A program made the translations under genes and the position numbers. A stretch of 64,000 nucleotides of DNA from PALSA-129 sp050014595 (GTDB taxonomy: Bacteria; Acidobacteriota; Terriglobia; Bryobacterales; Bryobacteraceae), in NCBI GenBank assembly GCA_050014595.1, contig JBEKDA010000016.1, positions 1-64,000 on the forward strand, in the 5' to 3' direction. The notes under the pieces are model-generated. The model was not told where the DNA came from and made no database searches. It saw only the letters and a list, made by a program, of their open reading frames with translations. Below, one piece after another: positions 1 through 8,692 of the stretch (within the stretch, counting starts at the first letter, position 1; every line of letters starts with the position of its first letter).

Positions 1-477
1 CGCACGCCAAAGGCTTCCTTCAAGTCGCTGTATCGAAAACGCTCCGGCCTGCGAGATTCGCTCCTCTACTCAAGCGCAGTTCCGCCGGAGCGTTTACGAT
101 ACAGCACTAAGACATATCGGGATCTATCCGATCTATCCGGAGGAAGAGAAGTAATAGTCGGAGAATCATCAGGTTGAACGGAGCTAGATCGGTGAAGCGC
201 GCCGGGAGGCGGTGGGGGGAGCGAACGCGTCCGGATCACCGAACATAAAGGACGTTATGTTGCGCTATTTAGGGGACCCGAGAAGCCCCGGTGATGAGCG
301 CCGGAAGCGCAAGCCCCGCCCGTTGCGTATTGGCGACCACGTCAGACATGAATGCGAAGACGACGGAGGTCGTGCTGCACGGCTTCCGCATGGAAACGCA
401 AGTGTAACGGCGGGGTGGTATGCTGAATGGCCACACAAAATACGTGTCTTTCAAAGAAGACTGAAAAGGAAAACTCT
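1..477. other. Left-edge non-coding stretch with a large inverted repeat
   Basis: No gene is supported here. The clearest structure is a 22-bp inverted repeat, arms at 27-48 and 84-105 with one mismatch and a 35-base spacer. The rest (about 107-460) contains a short imperfect repeat of atctatccg and an open frame of about 90 codons that I do not recognise and do not call. A purine-rich Shine-Dalgarno-like stretch (aaaagga, 464-470) belongs to the next gene. Confidence 0.5.
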
Positions 478-1029
478 ATGGCTGACGATGTAAAAGATTT
501 TGCACCTCTTGATGATGTGCTTAAACGAGTTCAAACGGCCGTTGCCAAGTACCACGCCTCGGACGATAAGCTGCCCGCGTTAAACAGTGCTGACTTCACA
601 TTCAAGGCGGCCACTAAGAAGGACAAGAGTTGGTCGTTCACTATTTTGTTCTTTACGTTCGGGCACACTCACACCCAAGAGACAACACACGAACTCGCAT
701 TTCATTATGCCGTCCCCCCAAAAAAGCCAGCGGTCGAACTGCTCGGGGTGAAAAAAGAAGATGCTGTGCCGTTTGAGGACACACTCGCTAACGTAATGAC
801 TGCTCTCGGAAGCGCACTCGACGCGACTCGAGCTCTAAAGATTGAGGGCGCAGGGTTCGTGAACGCCAGCATGACAGTTCAATTTGTTATTACAAAAGCC
901 ACTACACTAGGTGGGACGGGAACCTACGATATGGTGACTATAACAGCGGGTGGAGGTGTGAGCCATAGCAACACGCACTCCGTCAAACTGGTCTTCGGAG
1001 AAAAGTCTATCGCCGACACCTTGGTCTAA
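478..1029 (+). CDS. Protein of two tandem Trypco2-like domains
   Basis: A 183-residue soluble protein with no signal peptide or membrane segment. It reads as two copies of one fold: residues about 11-80 and about 99-175 each start with an amphipathic helix (LDDVLKRVQTAV; FEDTLANVMTAL), continue with beta strands, and end in a Thr/Ser-His-rich strand (HTHTQETTHELAF; SHSNTHSVKLVF). That pattern is the one I associate with Trypco2, the trypsin-co-occurring domain found in bacterial conflict and signalling proteins; single-domain versions are usual. The start at 478 is chosen because aaaagga lies 7 bases upstream; an in-frame ATG at 427 lacks this. Codon use is AT-richer than the neighbours, which suggests transfer. 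It converges on the recombinase gene with a 15-base gap. No protease or NTPase partner is visible in the window, so the biological role is unknown. Confidence 0.6.
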   Translation: MADDVKDFAPLDDVLKRVQTAVAKYHASDDKLPALNSADFTFKAATKKDKSWSFTILFFTFGHTHTQETTHELAFHYAVPPKKPAVELLGVKKEDAVPFEDTLANVMTALGSALDATRALKIEGAGFVNASMTVQFVITKATTLGGTGTYDMVTITAGGGVSHSNTHSVKLVFGEKSIADTLV

Positions 1030-1044
1030 AGCGAAGGCAACGCT

Positions 1045-1602
1045 TCAGCTTGCCGCAAGTGCCCGGTAAAGCGTCGTCCGGTCCACGTTCAGGAGCGCGG
1101 CCACGTCCTCGCGGCGCTGGCCGCCGTCGATCAGCTTGCGGGCGTGAGCGATTTGGTGGGCCTTCAATTTCCGCTTGCGCCCGAATTTCACGCCCCGCCG
1201 CTGCGCCTCCTTCACCCCGGCGCGGGTCCGTTCGCTGATAAGGCTCCGCTCCAACTCGGCCAACACGCCGATCATCTGCCACATGGCGCGGCCCGTGGGC
1301 GTCGTCGTGTCGATGGCCTCCGTGAGCGACTGGAATTTAACGCCGCGCGTTTTCAGGTCGTCGAGCATGGCGATAAGATCGCGCAAGCTGCGGCCTAGCC
1401 GGTCAAGCTTCCACACAATGAGCGTGTCGCCGCGTTCGAGTTTCTTCATGCAGCGAAGCAGGGCAGGGCGCTTGGTGATCGCGCCGGATAGTTCATCGGT
1501 GAAGAGAGTTTTACACCCGGCCCGCTTCAGCGCCGTGTGCTGCATGGCGGCGTTCTGGTCCTCTGTGGAGACGCGGGCGTAGCCGTATTTCATGCGCTCC
1601 AT
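1045..1602 (-). CDS. Serine recombinase, resolvase/invertase family
   Basis: 185 residues, the usual length of small Tn3-type resolvases and Pin/Hin invertases. The N-terminal catalytic domain opens with YGYARVSTEDQN, in which Ser12 is the expected nucleophile. It continues with the KLDRLGRSLRDL motif, carrying the active-site arginines, and an E-helix ending in ERSLISERTRAG. The last 45 residues are a helix-turn-helix (RREDVAALLNVDRTTLYRAL) that would bind crossover sites. It would cut and rejoin DNA at paired sites. The ATG at 1593 is an alternative start giving the common MKYGYARVS N-terminus. The 118 bases upstream contain an aacatt/aatgtt dyad at about 1620-1640 that could be part of a res site. 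No transposase is next to it. Confidence 0.9.
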   Translation of the reverse strand: MERMKYGYARVSTEDQNAAMQHTALKRAGCKTLFTDELSGAITKRPALLRCMKKLERGDTLIVWKLDRLGRSLRDLIAMLDDLKTRGVKFQSLTEAIDTTTPTGRAMWQMIGVLAELERSLISERTRAGVKEAQRRGVKFGRKRKLKAHQIAHARKLIDGGQRREDVAALLNVDRTTLYRALAAS

Positions 1603-1720
1603 TTTGCACTAGACATTTGCAACATTCAAGACCCAATGTTTACAGGCCTCCGGCGAACGTTGCAGAACTTACCCGTTTTGAGACGGGGGCGTCTAGTTTG
1701 GGCGGCACGCCCCGGCGATG

Positions 1721-2125
1721 TTAGTGAAGATCGGCGGCCCACGGCGCGAACGCCTTGACCAGGACGCCCGCGCTCGCATCGTCCAGCACCTGAACGGTGT
1801 ACCAGCCCCGCTGAATCCCATAGGGGCCTGGGTCTTCGTCGGCACCAACCACGGTAAGCCAGACCTTCCGACCGTCTGAGGTCTGAATGATGGTTTCTTC
1901 GATGTTAGCGGCTAGGTTCGGTTTGAATGCTAGCCGCGCGCTGTCGGCGTAGGAATGCAGCTTCCCGTCCACGACGAAAGAAAAAGGCTGCAAATCTGTG
2001 AGCTGAAACGGAACGCGCATAGCTGCCGCCCATGATAGCGCTTCGACCACGTGATTCACAATCTGCCCTTTTCGAGACACTCTGGCGGCCGGAAAAACTG
2101 ATTGACGGGTGGGTTGGGTTGGCAT
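1721..2125 (-). CDS. Hypothetical protein
   Basis: 134 residues, not recognised. The product is soluble, with no signal peptide, cysteine cluster or membrane segment. The middle part (residues about 40-110) alternates hydrophobic and polar residues in the way of a beta-rich domain (PFSFVVDGKLHSY; KVWLTVVGADED; WYTVQVLDDASAGV). It lies upstream of the recombinase on the same strand, separated by about 120 bases. Codon positions are consistent with coding, but no good ribosome site precedes the ATG. It may be cargo of the same accessory segment. Confidence 0.45.
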   Translation of the reverse strand: MPTQPTRQSVFPAARVSRKGQIVNHVVEALSWAAAMRVPFQLTDLQPFSFVVDGKLHSYADSARLAFKPNLAANIEETIIQTSDGRKVWLTVVGADEDPGPYGIQRGWYTVQVLDDASAGVLVKAFAPWAADLH

Positions 2126-2343
2126 AGGATAAACGCAGTTATCCTACCCCCGTCCGGCAGTGGGGCGTGGCCGTTGTATATTCGTTCCCCTACGGCGCTT
2201 CCACAAGCCAGATAACCTCCCGCCTGGGGGTGGTAGACAGAAGGTCGCGCTGCCGAAAATCGAAGCCCAAAGTAAAGCCCCAGATTCCATCGACTCGGAT
2301 ACATCCCGTGACACGCCGTCCACTGAACCACGCCGGGTTGGCG

Positions 2344-3519
2344 TCAACCCGCCAGCGATTTTTCGGCGGCGGCGCGGGGGTCGCCCGCGGAGCGGTAGCC
2401 TTGCCGCTTCAGGGCGGCTTCCAGAGCTTCGAGAAGCATCAGGACGTTTTCGCGCGTCGAGCCGTAGCCCATGGTGCCGATGCGGAAGACTTTGCCGGCC
2501 AGCGGGCCGAAGCCGCCGGCAATCTCCATGCCGTGCTCGCTGAGGAGATACTGGCGGAGTTGGGCGTCGTCCACGCCGGCGGGGACGCGCGGGGTGTTCA
2601 GAGTCCAGAGGCGATTGGCCGGATCCTCGACGTGCATGCTCAGTCCCATGGCCTCGATGCCCGCGACGAAGGCCAGGTGGTTGCGGCGGTGGCGCTCCCA
2701 GCGGTTTTCCAGGCCCTCTTCGGCGACCATGGCGAGACCCTCGCGCAAAGCGTAGAAGAGAGTGGCGGAAGCGGTGTGGTGATAGCGGTGGCCGGTGTAA
2801 AACGTGTCCAGCAATTGCAGGTCGAGATACCACGACTGCACGGGCGCGGTGTGGGCTTTGAGCCGCTCCAGGGCGCGCGGGCCTAAGGTGATGGGCGCGA
2901 GGCCGGGCGGGCAGCCGAGACCTTTCTGAGTGCAGCTATAGGCGATGTCGATGCCGTTTTCGTCCACCAGGACGGGCATGCCGCCGAGCGAGGTCACGCA
3001 ATCGGCGATGGTGAGCGCGCCGGCCTCGTGGGCCGCTTCGCAGATGGGCTTGGCCTGATTGAACATGCCGGTGGAGGTTTCGGCCTGAACGAAGCCGACC
3101 ATGTGGGGCTGCTCGCGGCGGATGAAATCGCGGACTTCCTGGGCGTCGAATGGTTCGCCCCAATCCTTGGCGAGGCGCACGACGGTGGCACCCTGGCGGC
3201 GCGCCATCTCGCCGATGCGATCGCCGAAGAAGCCGTTGGACAGAAGGGCAAACTTGCGGCCGGGTTCGGCGAAATTCGCGACGGCCGCCTCCATGCCGGC
3301 GCTGCCGGTGCCGGAGATGGCGATGTTAAAGGAATTGCCGGTGGAGAAGGCGTAGCCGAGCAGGGTGCGGATCTCGTCGGCGACTTCAAAGAAGAACGGA
3401 TCGAGGTGGCCGACCACGTTCTGCGCCATGGCCTGGTAGACACGCGGGGCGACCATGCTGGGGCCGGGACCGAACAGCAGGCGGCGCGGCGCCTGCAAGG
3501 GAGGGTATTCTTGCGGCAT
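2344..3519 (-). CDS. Class V aminotransferase (serine-pyruvate / alanine-glyoxylate type)
   Basis: A 391-residue cytosolic PLP enzyme of normal family length. It should move the amino group between alanine or serine and glyoxylate or pyruvate. Visible marks are the N-terminal LFGPGPSMVAPRV, the cofactor-binding GTGSAGMEAAV at about 70-80, the aspartate of ADCVTSLGG (Asp173), which would contact the pyridine nitrogen, and SCTQKGLGCPPG with Lys199 as the Schiff-base lysine. The family includes serine-glyoxylate and alanine-glyoxylate aminotransferases and, more distantly, hydrogenase-type and phosphonate enzymes; substrate choice cannot be settled from sequence alone. It stands alone, with about 200 bases on either side before the next element. 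Confidence 0.88.
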   Translation of the reverse strand: MPQEYPPLQAPRRLLFGPGPSMVAPRVYQAMAQNVVGHLDPFFFEVADEIRTLLGYAFSTGNSFNIAISGTGSAGMEAAVANFAEPGRKFALLSNGFFGDRIGEMARRQGATVVRLAKDWGEPFDAQEVRDFIRREQPHMVGFVQAETSTGMFNQAKPICEAAHEAGALTIADCVTSLGGMPVLVDENGIDIAYSCTQKGLGCPPGLAPITLGPRALERLKAHTAPVQSWYLDLQLLDTFYTGHRYHHTASATLFYALREGLAMVAEEGLENRWERHRRNHLAFVAGIEAMGLSMHVEDPANRLWTLNTPRVPAGVDDAQLRQYLLSEHGMEIAGGFGPLAGKVFRIGTMGYGSTRENVLMLLEALEAALKRQGYRSAGDPRAAAEKSLAG

Positions 3520-3590
3520 AGAAAGATCAGTGTAACGCGGCGGGTGATGACGGCTCAGCGATGAGTGCGCGGGTGAACTTCGCTCGCCTT

Positions 3591-3709
3591 GGCAGGCTGA
3601 AGCCTGCCCCTGGAGTTTCTACATTTCCGGCTGTATGAGGTTATGATCTGGTTTGTATCAGGGCATGGCTTCAGCCATGCCGAACCGCGAAAGGAATGGG
3701 CTTTAGCCC
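3591..3709. repeat. Upstream REP block of the RAYT element
   Basis: Three palindromes and one linker in series: ggcaggctgaagcctgccc at 3591-3609, a linker at 3611-3630, a hairpin unit at 3654-3682 built around ggcatggcttcagccatgcc, and gggctttagccc at 3698-3709. Each block recurs in mirror order downstream of the transposase remnant. The 29-base unit at 3654-3682 matches the complement of 4215-4243 with a single mismatch. Palindromes of this size next to a Y1 transposase gene are what REP elements look like. Confidence 0.85.
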
Positions 3710-3715
3710 CTGGTA

Positions 3716-4204
3716 ATGGCAAGGCCTGCTCGCAATGCCCTGCCGGGCAACATCCTGAGTTCAGCGCGTACGTTCTTCGCCACCACCAAGACCAGCCAAG
3801 GCCGCGCCCGGCTGCAGTCGGAACGGAATGCCACGTTGAGGATCGACGTGCTTCGCTCCTACCTAGCGGCCAGGAAATTCCGGCTCCACGACTTTGTGGT
3901 AATGCCAGACCATCTGCATTGATTGGGGACGGTCGGCGACGGCATGACGGTGGAAAGGGCCATGCAGTTAGTCAAGGGAGGATTCTCATACCGCTTGAAG
4001 AAGGAATACGGCCATTGGGGCGAGGTCTGGCAGCGCGGTTTCTCCGAGACGCGCGTGGAGGATCGGCAGAGCTTCATCAAGCATCGGGAATACATAGCGG
4101 CGAACCCGGTGAAGGCAGGACTGGTCGAGACGCCCGAGGAGTTCCCCTATTGTTTCACGTACCTGGCAAGGAGGCAGGCAGCAGGGGCTAAAGCCCTGAA
4201 TTGA
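3716..4204 (+). pseudogene. REP-associated tyrosine (Y1) transposase, interrupted by TGA
   Basis: One reading frame of about 162 codons, broken by an in-frame TGA at 3920-3922. The first part (MARPARNALPGNIL onward) ends in VMPDHLH, the HxH metal-binding motif of Y1 transposases. Translation resumes in the same frame with TVGDGMTVERAMQ and KGGFSYRLKKEYG, whose tyrosine is the expected nucleophile, followed by VWQRGFSE and the conserved EYIAANPVKAGLVETPEEFP ending. In relatives the HxH is followed by three leucines; here the first is the stop codon. The gene is therefore probably dead unless the stop is read through. REP blocks flank it in mirror order. The last codons run into the downstream REP palindrome. 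Confidence 0.9.
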
Positions 4205-4337
4205 CTGCCTCCAACGGCACGGCTGAAGCCATGCCCTGATACAAGGCATGAGCCTCGGCCTGGTTGAGGCGCAGTGGGACCATCAGGAAATCCGTGCCGA
4301 AATGTGGAAACTCCAATGGCAGGCTGAAGCCTGCCCC
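4182..4337. repeat. Downstream REP block, mirror image of the upstream block
   Basis: Contains the same four blocks as 3591-3709 in reverse order and orientation: caggggctaaagccct at 4182-4197, the 29-base hairpin unit at 4215-4243, the linker at 4297-4315 and ggcaggctgaagcctgccc at 4319-4337. The two blocks make 3591-4337 a 747-bp unit with long composite inverted ends. Confidence 0.85.
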
Positions 4338-4462
4338 ACCTGGTGCGGAGTTTTTCCCTACGGGCGGAGTAGCGCGACCCTTTGCGAAATCCTGTATACT
4401 GCCTTGAGCCACAGCGCCACTTCGCGCCGCGGCAAATCTCAAAACATTGTGAGGGGAAGATC

Positions 4463-4867
4463 ATGTTGGGCGAACAAATCGGAGAAGGTAACGGAAAACG
4501 AAGCTACCGGAAAGTGGTATCGGTGGAAGGCGGCACATTCTCAGTCGAGGTGTCGTTTGAAAGCACCGGAAAAACTCTGGGCGTCGACAGCCACGAGGTG
4601 GGGACTTACTGCTCGCAGCCGCGGGCGGACGGCAGTTTGTACGGCGAGGGGCACGGGGTGCTGCTCACGGGGGACGGCGGCGTCGCCACGTGGAAAGGCG
4701 CCGGCGTGGGCAAGATACTGCCGACTGGCGCGGTCAGCTATCGGGGGGCGGTTTACTACAGCACGGCTTACGCCAAGTGGGCGCGGCTGAATACGGTCGC
4801 AGGCGTATTTGAATTCGAGATCGACCCGGAGGGCAACACTCACAGCAAATTGTGGGAATGGAAGTAG
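4463..4867 (+). CDS. Conserved hypothetical protein
   Basis: 134 residues. The ATG at 4463 is preferred over one at 4382 because gaggggaag sits 6-7 bases upstream. The protein looks like a single beta-barrel-like domain: successive strands RKVVSVEGGTFSVEVSFES, GVLLTGDGG, VSYRGAVYYST and GVFEFEIDPEGN, ending in KLWEWK. No signal peptide, metal site or catalytic motif is evident. I recall similar uncharacterised proteins in soil bacteria but know no function. It converges on the DinB gene with 13 bases between the stops. Confidence 0.7.
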   Translation: MLGEQIGEGNGKRSYRKVVSVEGGTFSVEVSFESTGKTLGVDSHEVGTYCSQPRADGSLYGEGHGVLLTGDGGVATWKGAGVGKILPTGAVSYRGAVYYSTAYAKWARLNTVAGVFEFEIDPEGNTHSKLWEWK

Positions 4868-4880
4868 GCGTCGCCGATTT

Positions 4881-5417
4881 CTATTTCCTGCCCTTGGCCT
4901 GTTTGTAGGCTTCGCGGATTTCCTGCAACTGCCGGGCGTGCGATTCGGCATGCCCGGCATAACCTTCCAGCATCTGGTACAGCGTCATGACACCGTTCAC
5001 GGAGTGCATACAGGTGCGCTCGAAGACGGCGGGCGGCTGGTCCTTCAACAGGTCATAGTTTTCGGCGCGGATGCGGCGAAAGGTTTCGAGCGACTGCTTG
5101 GGCTTGCGGCGGGCGTAATCCAGATTCCGCGCCCAGGCATCCTGATCGTAGGCGTTGATGGCGGGATTGTCTTCGGCGATCACCTGGCGGAAGCGGGCTG
5201 CGCCGACCAGTTCGGCATCGGCGACGTGGGCGACGATGGTGCGGACGCTCCATTTGCCGGGAGCGATCGCGAAATCCTCTTCCTCACCGAAGACGCCGGT
5301 GAGCACCATGGCCAGCAGCTCGGCGCCGCGGCGGTAACGTTCGAGCAAAGCGGGAAGGTCGGACCTCTGTTCCACGTTGAAGCGATTATAGCAATCCGGC
5401 GGTGGTGCGAACGCCAT
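4881..5417 (-). CDS. DinB-family four-helix protein
   Basis: 178 residues with the signature layout of DinB/DUF664 proteins. These are four-helix bundles that often bind one metal ion through three histidines and are related to mycothiol- or bacillithiol-dependent transferases. The candidate ligands are His64 in the RTIVAHVADAE helix and two histidines in the last helix (YAGHAESHARQLQEI). The region WSVRTIVAHVADAELVGAAR matches the usual family start. The substrate is unknown; a thiol-transferase or stress role is only the family default. Divergent from the gamma-glutamyltransferase gene with a 16-base gap, so promoters must overlap the ends of the two genes. Confidence 0.8.
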   Translation of the reverse strand: MAFAPPPDCYNRFNVEQRSDLPALLERYRRGAELLAMVLTGVFGEEEDFAIAPGKWSVRTIVAHVADAELVGAARFRQVIAEDNPAINAYDQDAWARNLDYARRKPKQSLETFRRIRAENYDLLKDQPPAVFERTCMHSVNGVMTLYQMLEGYAGHAESHARQLQEIREAYKQAKGRK

Positions 5418-5433
5418 ACAATGGGACTACCTT

Positions 5434-7257
5434 ATGAAATTCAAAGTGACGGTCTTGATGGTGTTGGCGGCGGTGTGCGGATGGAGCCAGGCGCGGGTGC
5501 GGCCCATCAAGTTCGCGGCGCGCGGCACACACGGCGCGGTGGCGGGCGGCAGCGAAAGCTCCACCGAAGCCGGGATGCGGATGTATTACAGCGGCGGCAA
5601 CGCGGTGGACGCGGGGATTGCGACCATGCTGGCCGCCTGCGTGGCGGAGTTTTCGAACATCGGTCTGGGCGGCGAAGCGCCGATTCTTGTGCGCACTAAG
5701 GATGGCAAGGTCCACGCGATCGCGGGCGTGGGCACGATGCCCGGCCTCGGGACGGCGGATTTCTACCGCAATCATGTGCTCAGTGCCCTGGAGATTAGGG
5801 ACCGGCCGGGAACGAACGGATTGAAGGACTGGGTTCCGACGGCAGGCATTCTTTCCACGCTGGTTCCGGGGACGGTGGACGCGGCGCTGGTGACGCTGAA
5901 GGAGTATGGCACGAAGTCGTTCGCGGAAGCGGTGCAGCCGGCCATCGAACTGGCGGACGGCTTCCCGATCGATGAAATGCGGGAGTGGTCGCTAGAGGGG
6001 TACGAGCCGTACCTGGCGGCGTGGCCGGCCTCGAAACGGGTTTTTCTGGCGAGCGGGACGTACCCGAAGGCCGGCGAAATCCTGCGGCAACCCGACCTGG
6101 CGCGGACGCTGCGCAACATGGCGGACGTTGAGAAAAAGGCGCTGGCGTCGGGAGCCACGCGCTCGAAGGCCATGGACGCGGTGCGCGATTATTTTTACCG
6201 CGGGGATATCGCGCGGCGCATCGACGCCTTTTCGAAACAGAACGGCGGGCTGCTGCGATACGAGGACATGGCGGCGTTCCACGTGGAGCCGGAAGACGCG
6301 GTCTCGACCACGTTCCACGGCTACACGGTTTACAAGCCGGGATTCTGGAGCCAGGGTCCCTCGATGATTGAAGCGCTGAACATCCTGGAAGGCTTCGACA
6401 TTACCGGCATGCAGATGAACTCGGGCGAGTACATTCACACCCTGGTGGAGGCGTTGAAGCTGGCGTACGCGGACCGCGACACGTATTACGGGGACCCGAA
6501 GTTCAGCCACATTCCGGAGGAGAGGCTGCTCTCCAAGGAATATGGAGCGGAGCGGCGCAAGCTGATTGGGGAGAATGCCTCGCTCGAATTCCGGCCGGGC
6601 AAGATCGGCGACCATCCGCCGCAGCATCCGTCGCTCTCGCAGATTGCGCGCTACCAGATAGACCCGAAGCTCAAGGCCAACGATACGACGTGCGTGGACG
6701 CGATCGACCAGGATGGGGTGGCGATTTCGATCACGCCCTCGGGGGCGTGGATGCCGCAGTATATCGCGGGAGACACGGGCATCCCGCTGACGCAGCGGGC
6801 GCAAAGTTTTCTGCTGATTCCCGGACATCCCAACGAGCTGGCGCCGGGAAAGCGGCCAAGGGTGACGCTCAGCCCGACCATCGTGGTAGGTCCGGGCAAG
6901 AACCTGCTGACGCTTTCCACGCCGGGCGGCGATCAGCAGGACCAGGCGCTGCTGCAAGTGCTGTTCAACGCCGCGGAGTTCGGCATGAACGCGCAATTGG
7001 CGGTGGAACGGCCCCGCTTCCAATCCGAGCACCTGGTGGAAAGCTTCGACAACCACGAAATGAATCCGGGCAGCCTTCTGTTGGACGAGCGCATTCCGGC
7101 CGCCGTCGTGGCCGAATTGAAACGGCGCGGGCACCTGGTGGAAATCCGGCCGCGCACGGACAGCGGATCGGCGCCGGTGCTCATCCGGTTCTACCCGAGC
7201 GGAGCCATCGAGGCGGGCGCCGACCCCTTCTACTACCGGTTCGCACAAGCGTGGTAG
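5434..7257 (+). CDS. ggt: Gamma-glutamyltransferase (glutathione hydrolase)
   Basis: A 607-residue Ntn-hydrolase precursor with an N-terminal export signal (MKFKVTVLMVLAAVCGWSQA). The enzyme would cleave gamma-glutamyl bonds such as that of glutathione in the periplasm. Family marks are GNAVDAGIATMLAACVAEFSNIGLGGEA near residues 50-77 and the self-cleavage site NDTTCVDAIDQDG, where Thr418 should become the N-terminal nucleophile of the small subunit. The small subunit also has LSPTIV and STPGGDQQDQALLQV. The usual TTH after the cleavage point is TTC here, a small deviation. The stop overlaps the start of the DUF72 gene, so the two are co-translated. Confidence 0.92.
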   Translation: MKFKVTVLMVLAAVCGWSQARVRPIKFAARGTHGAVAGGSESSTEAGMRMYYSGGNAVDAGIATMLAACVAEFSNIGLGGEAPILVRTKDGKVHAIAGVGTMPGLGTADFYRNHVLSALEIRDRPGTNGLKDWVPTAGILSTLVPGTVDAALVTLKEYGTKSFAEAVQPAIELADGFPIDEMREWSLEGYEPYLAAWPASKRVFLASGTYPKAGEILRQPDLARTLRNMADVEKKALASGATRSKAMDAVRDYFYRGDIARRIDAFSKQNGGLLRYEDMAAFHVEPEDAVSTTFHGYTVYKPGFWSQGPSMIEALNILEGFDITGMQMNSGEYIHTLVEALKLAYADRDTYYGDPKFSHIPEERLLSKEYGAERRKLIGENASLEFRPGKIGDHPPQHPSLSQIARYQIDPKLKANDTTCVDAIDQDGVAISITPSGAWMPQYIAGDTGIPLTQRAQSFLLIPGHPNELAPGKRPRVTLSPTIVVGPGKNLLTLSTPGGDQQDQALLQVLFNAAEFGMNAQLAVERPRFQSEHLVESFDNHEMNPGSLLLDERIPAAVVAELKRRGHLVEIRPRTDSGSAPVLIRFYPSGAIEAGADPFYYRFAQAW

Positions 7258-8204
7258 GCCCGCTTTTCGCCGATTTCGGCGGCTTCGACCGCGATGGGCT
7301 GGCGGCGCGCCTGCGCGCCCTGGCGCGAGAGAACATCTATATCGGCGGCAGCTCCTGGAAATACGAAGGGTGGCTCGGGCAGGTGTACACGCGCGAGCGG
7401 TACCTCACGCGCGGCCGCTTTTCGCGCAAGCTGTTCGAGGCGGAGTGCCTACGCGAGTACGCCGAGACCTTTCCGACGGTGTGCGGCGACTTCGCATTTT
7501 ACCAGTTTCCCGACGAAGCATTCTGGCAGCGCCTGTTTTCCCGCGTGCCGGAGGGATTCCGCTTCGCCTTCAAAGTGCCGGAACAAGTCACCTGCAAAGT
7601 GTTTCCGAATCACGCGCGCTACGGGCAGCAGGCGGGCAAAGAGAACCAGGGATTTCTGGACGCCCGGATGCTGCGGGAAATGTTTCTGCGGCCGCTCGAA
7701 GCGTATCGCGAAAAGACGGCGCTGCTGATTTTCGAATTCGGCGCCTTCGGGCGGCGGAGTTTCGCGGATCTGGCGCAGTTTCTTCGCCGCCTGGACCCTT
7801 TTCTGAGCGCGCTGCCGCGGGAATTCCGCTATGCCATCGAGATCCGCAATCCGGAATTTCTGGAGAAAGATTACTTCGCGTGCCTGCGCAGCCACGGCGT
7901 GGCGCACGTTTACAACGCCTGGTCGAAGATGCCGGAGCTGCGCCACCAACTGGCCATGCCCGATTCGGCGACGGCCGATTTCCTGGTGTGCCGGGCCCTG
8001 TTGCGGCACGGACGGGTGTACGAAGATGCGGTGGGACTGTTTGCGCCGTACACTGAGATTCAGGACCCGAACCCGGAAGCGCGGGAATCGATGCGGGTGC
8101 TGATCGGGCGGGCGCGCGAGGAGAAGCAGTTTCTGTTTTTGTTTGTGAACAACCGGCTGGAAGGAAATGCGCCGCTGACGATCCTCTCGCTTGTGGAACC
8201 TTAA
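7251..8204 (+). CDS. DUF72 (YecE-like) TIM-barrel protein
   Basis: 317 residues from a GTG at 7251 that overlaps the end of ggt by 7 bases; there is no earlier in-frame start that fits. The family opening IYIGGSSWKYEGWLGQVY is clear, followed by FYQFPDEAFW, RFAFKVPEQVTCKV, FPNHARYG, the ALLIFEFGAF strand and RYAIEIRNPEFLEKDYF. These are the strand ends of the DUF72 barrel, whose biochemical activity is not established. The C-terminus has FLFLFVNNRLEGNAPLTI, the usual closing block (often NNhfeGfAP). Translational overlap suggests joint expression with ggt but the functional link is unknown. Confidence 0.88.
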   Translation: MVGPLFADFGGFDRDGLAARLRALARENIYIGGSSWKYEGWLGQVYTRERYLTRGRFSRKLFEAECLREYAETFPTVCGDFAFYQFPDEAFWQRLFSRVPEGFRFAFKVPEQVTCKVFPNHARYGQQAGKENQGFLDARMLREMFLRPLEAYREKTALLIFEFGAFGRRSFADLAQFLRRLDPFLSALPREFRYAIEIRNPEFLEKDYFACLRSHGVAHVYNAWSKMPELRHQLAMPDSATADFLVCRALLRHGRVYEDAVGLFAPYTEIQDPNPEARESMRVLIGRAREEKQFLFLFVNNRLEGNAPLTILSLVEP

Positions 8205-8234
8205 GCGGACGCGATATGCTGGACCACTACTCTT

Positions 8235-8582
8235 ATGCTGCTGCAAATTGAAGAACATCAACTCGAGGGGGGCATCACGCTGGTAGCGATGTCGGGCAGG
8301 CTGGCGCTGGGCCGGGAAAGCCAACGGATCGAAAACATCGTGGACGATCTGGCAAAGAAGGGCGCGCGCAAGGTGATCTTCGACCTGAGCCAGGTGGAGC
8401 ACATCGACAGCGCGGGCATCGGCCTGCTGGCGTTGGCGAGCGGCAAGACCAAGGAAGCGGGCGGGAAGCTGGTGGTGGTGCCGGGCTCGGGGCGGGTGCT
8501 GGAAATGTTGAAGCTGACACAGATGACGGCGGTGCTGACGGTCTCGGCGACGGTGGCCGAGGCGCAAGCGGCGCTCGGCTGA
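8235..8582 (+). CDS. STAS-domain anti-sigma factor antagonist
   Basis: A 115-residue single STAS domain of the SpoIIAA/RsbV type, which binds an anti-sigma kinase and is switched by serine phosphorylation. The phospho-acceptor motif HIDSAGIGLLA places Ser59 at the start of the expected helix. Preceding strands (ITLVAMSGRLALG; RKVIFDLSQVEH) match the fold. No kinase (RsbW) or phosphatase gene is next to it. The ATG has no clear ribosome site, so its message may be leaderless or weakly translated. Confidence 0.9.
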   Translation: MLLQIEEHQLEGGITLVAMSGRLALGRESQRIENIVDDLAKKGARKVIFDLSQVEHIDSAGIGLLALASGKTKEAGGKLVVVPGSGRVLEMLKLTQMTAVLTVSATVAEAQAALG

Positions 8583-8692
8583 GCGCGCGGCAGCCTGCCC
8601 GAATGGGCTCCGCAGAATTCTCACAAGCGCTCCGGGACGCGCGGTTTTCGGGCCATGCGTCGCGATGGTATACTTGGTTTTCCAACCTGGAA

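Noticed and set aside
212..493. 93-codon frame before the Trypco2-like gene
   Set aside because: No recognised family, Arg/Pro-rich composition, and it overlaps the better-supported start region of the next gene.
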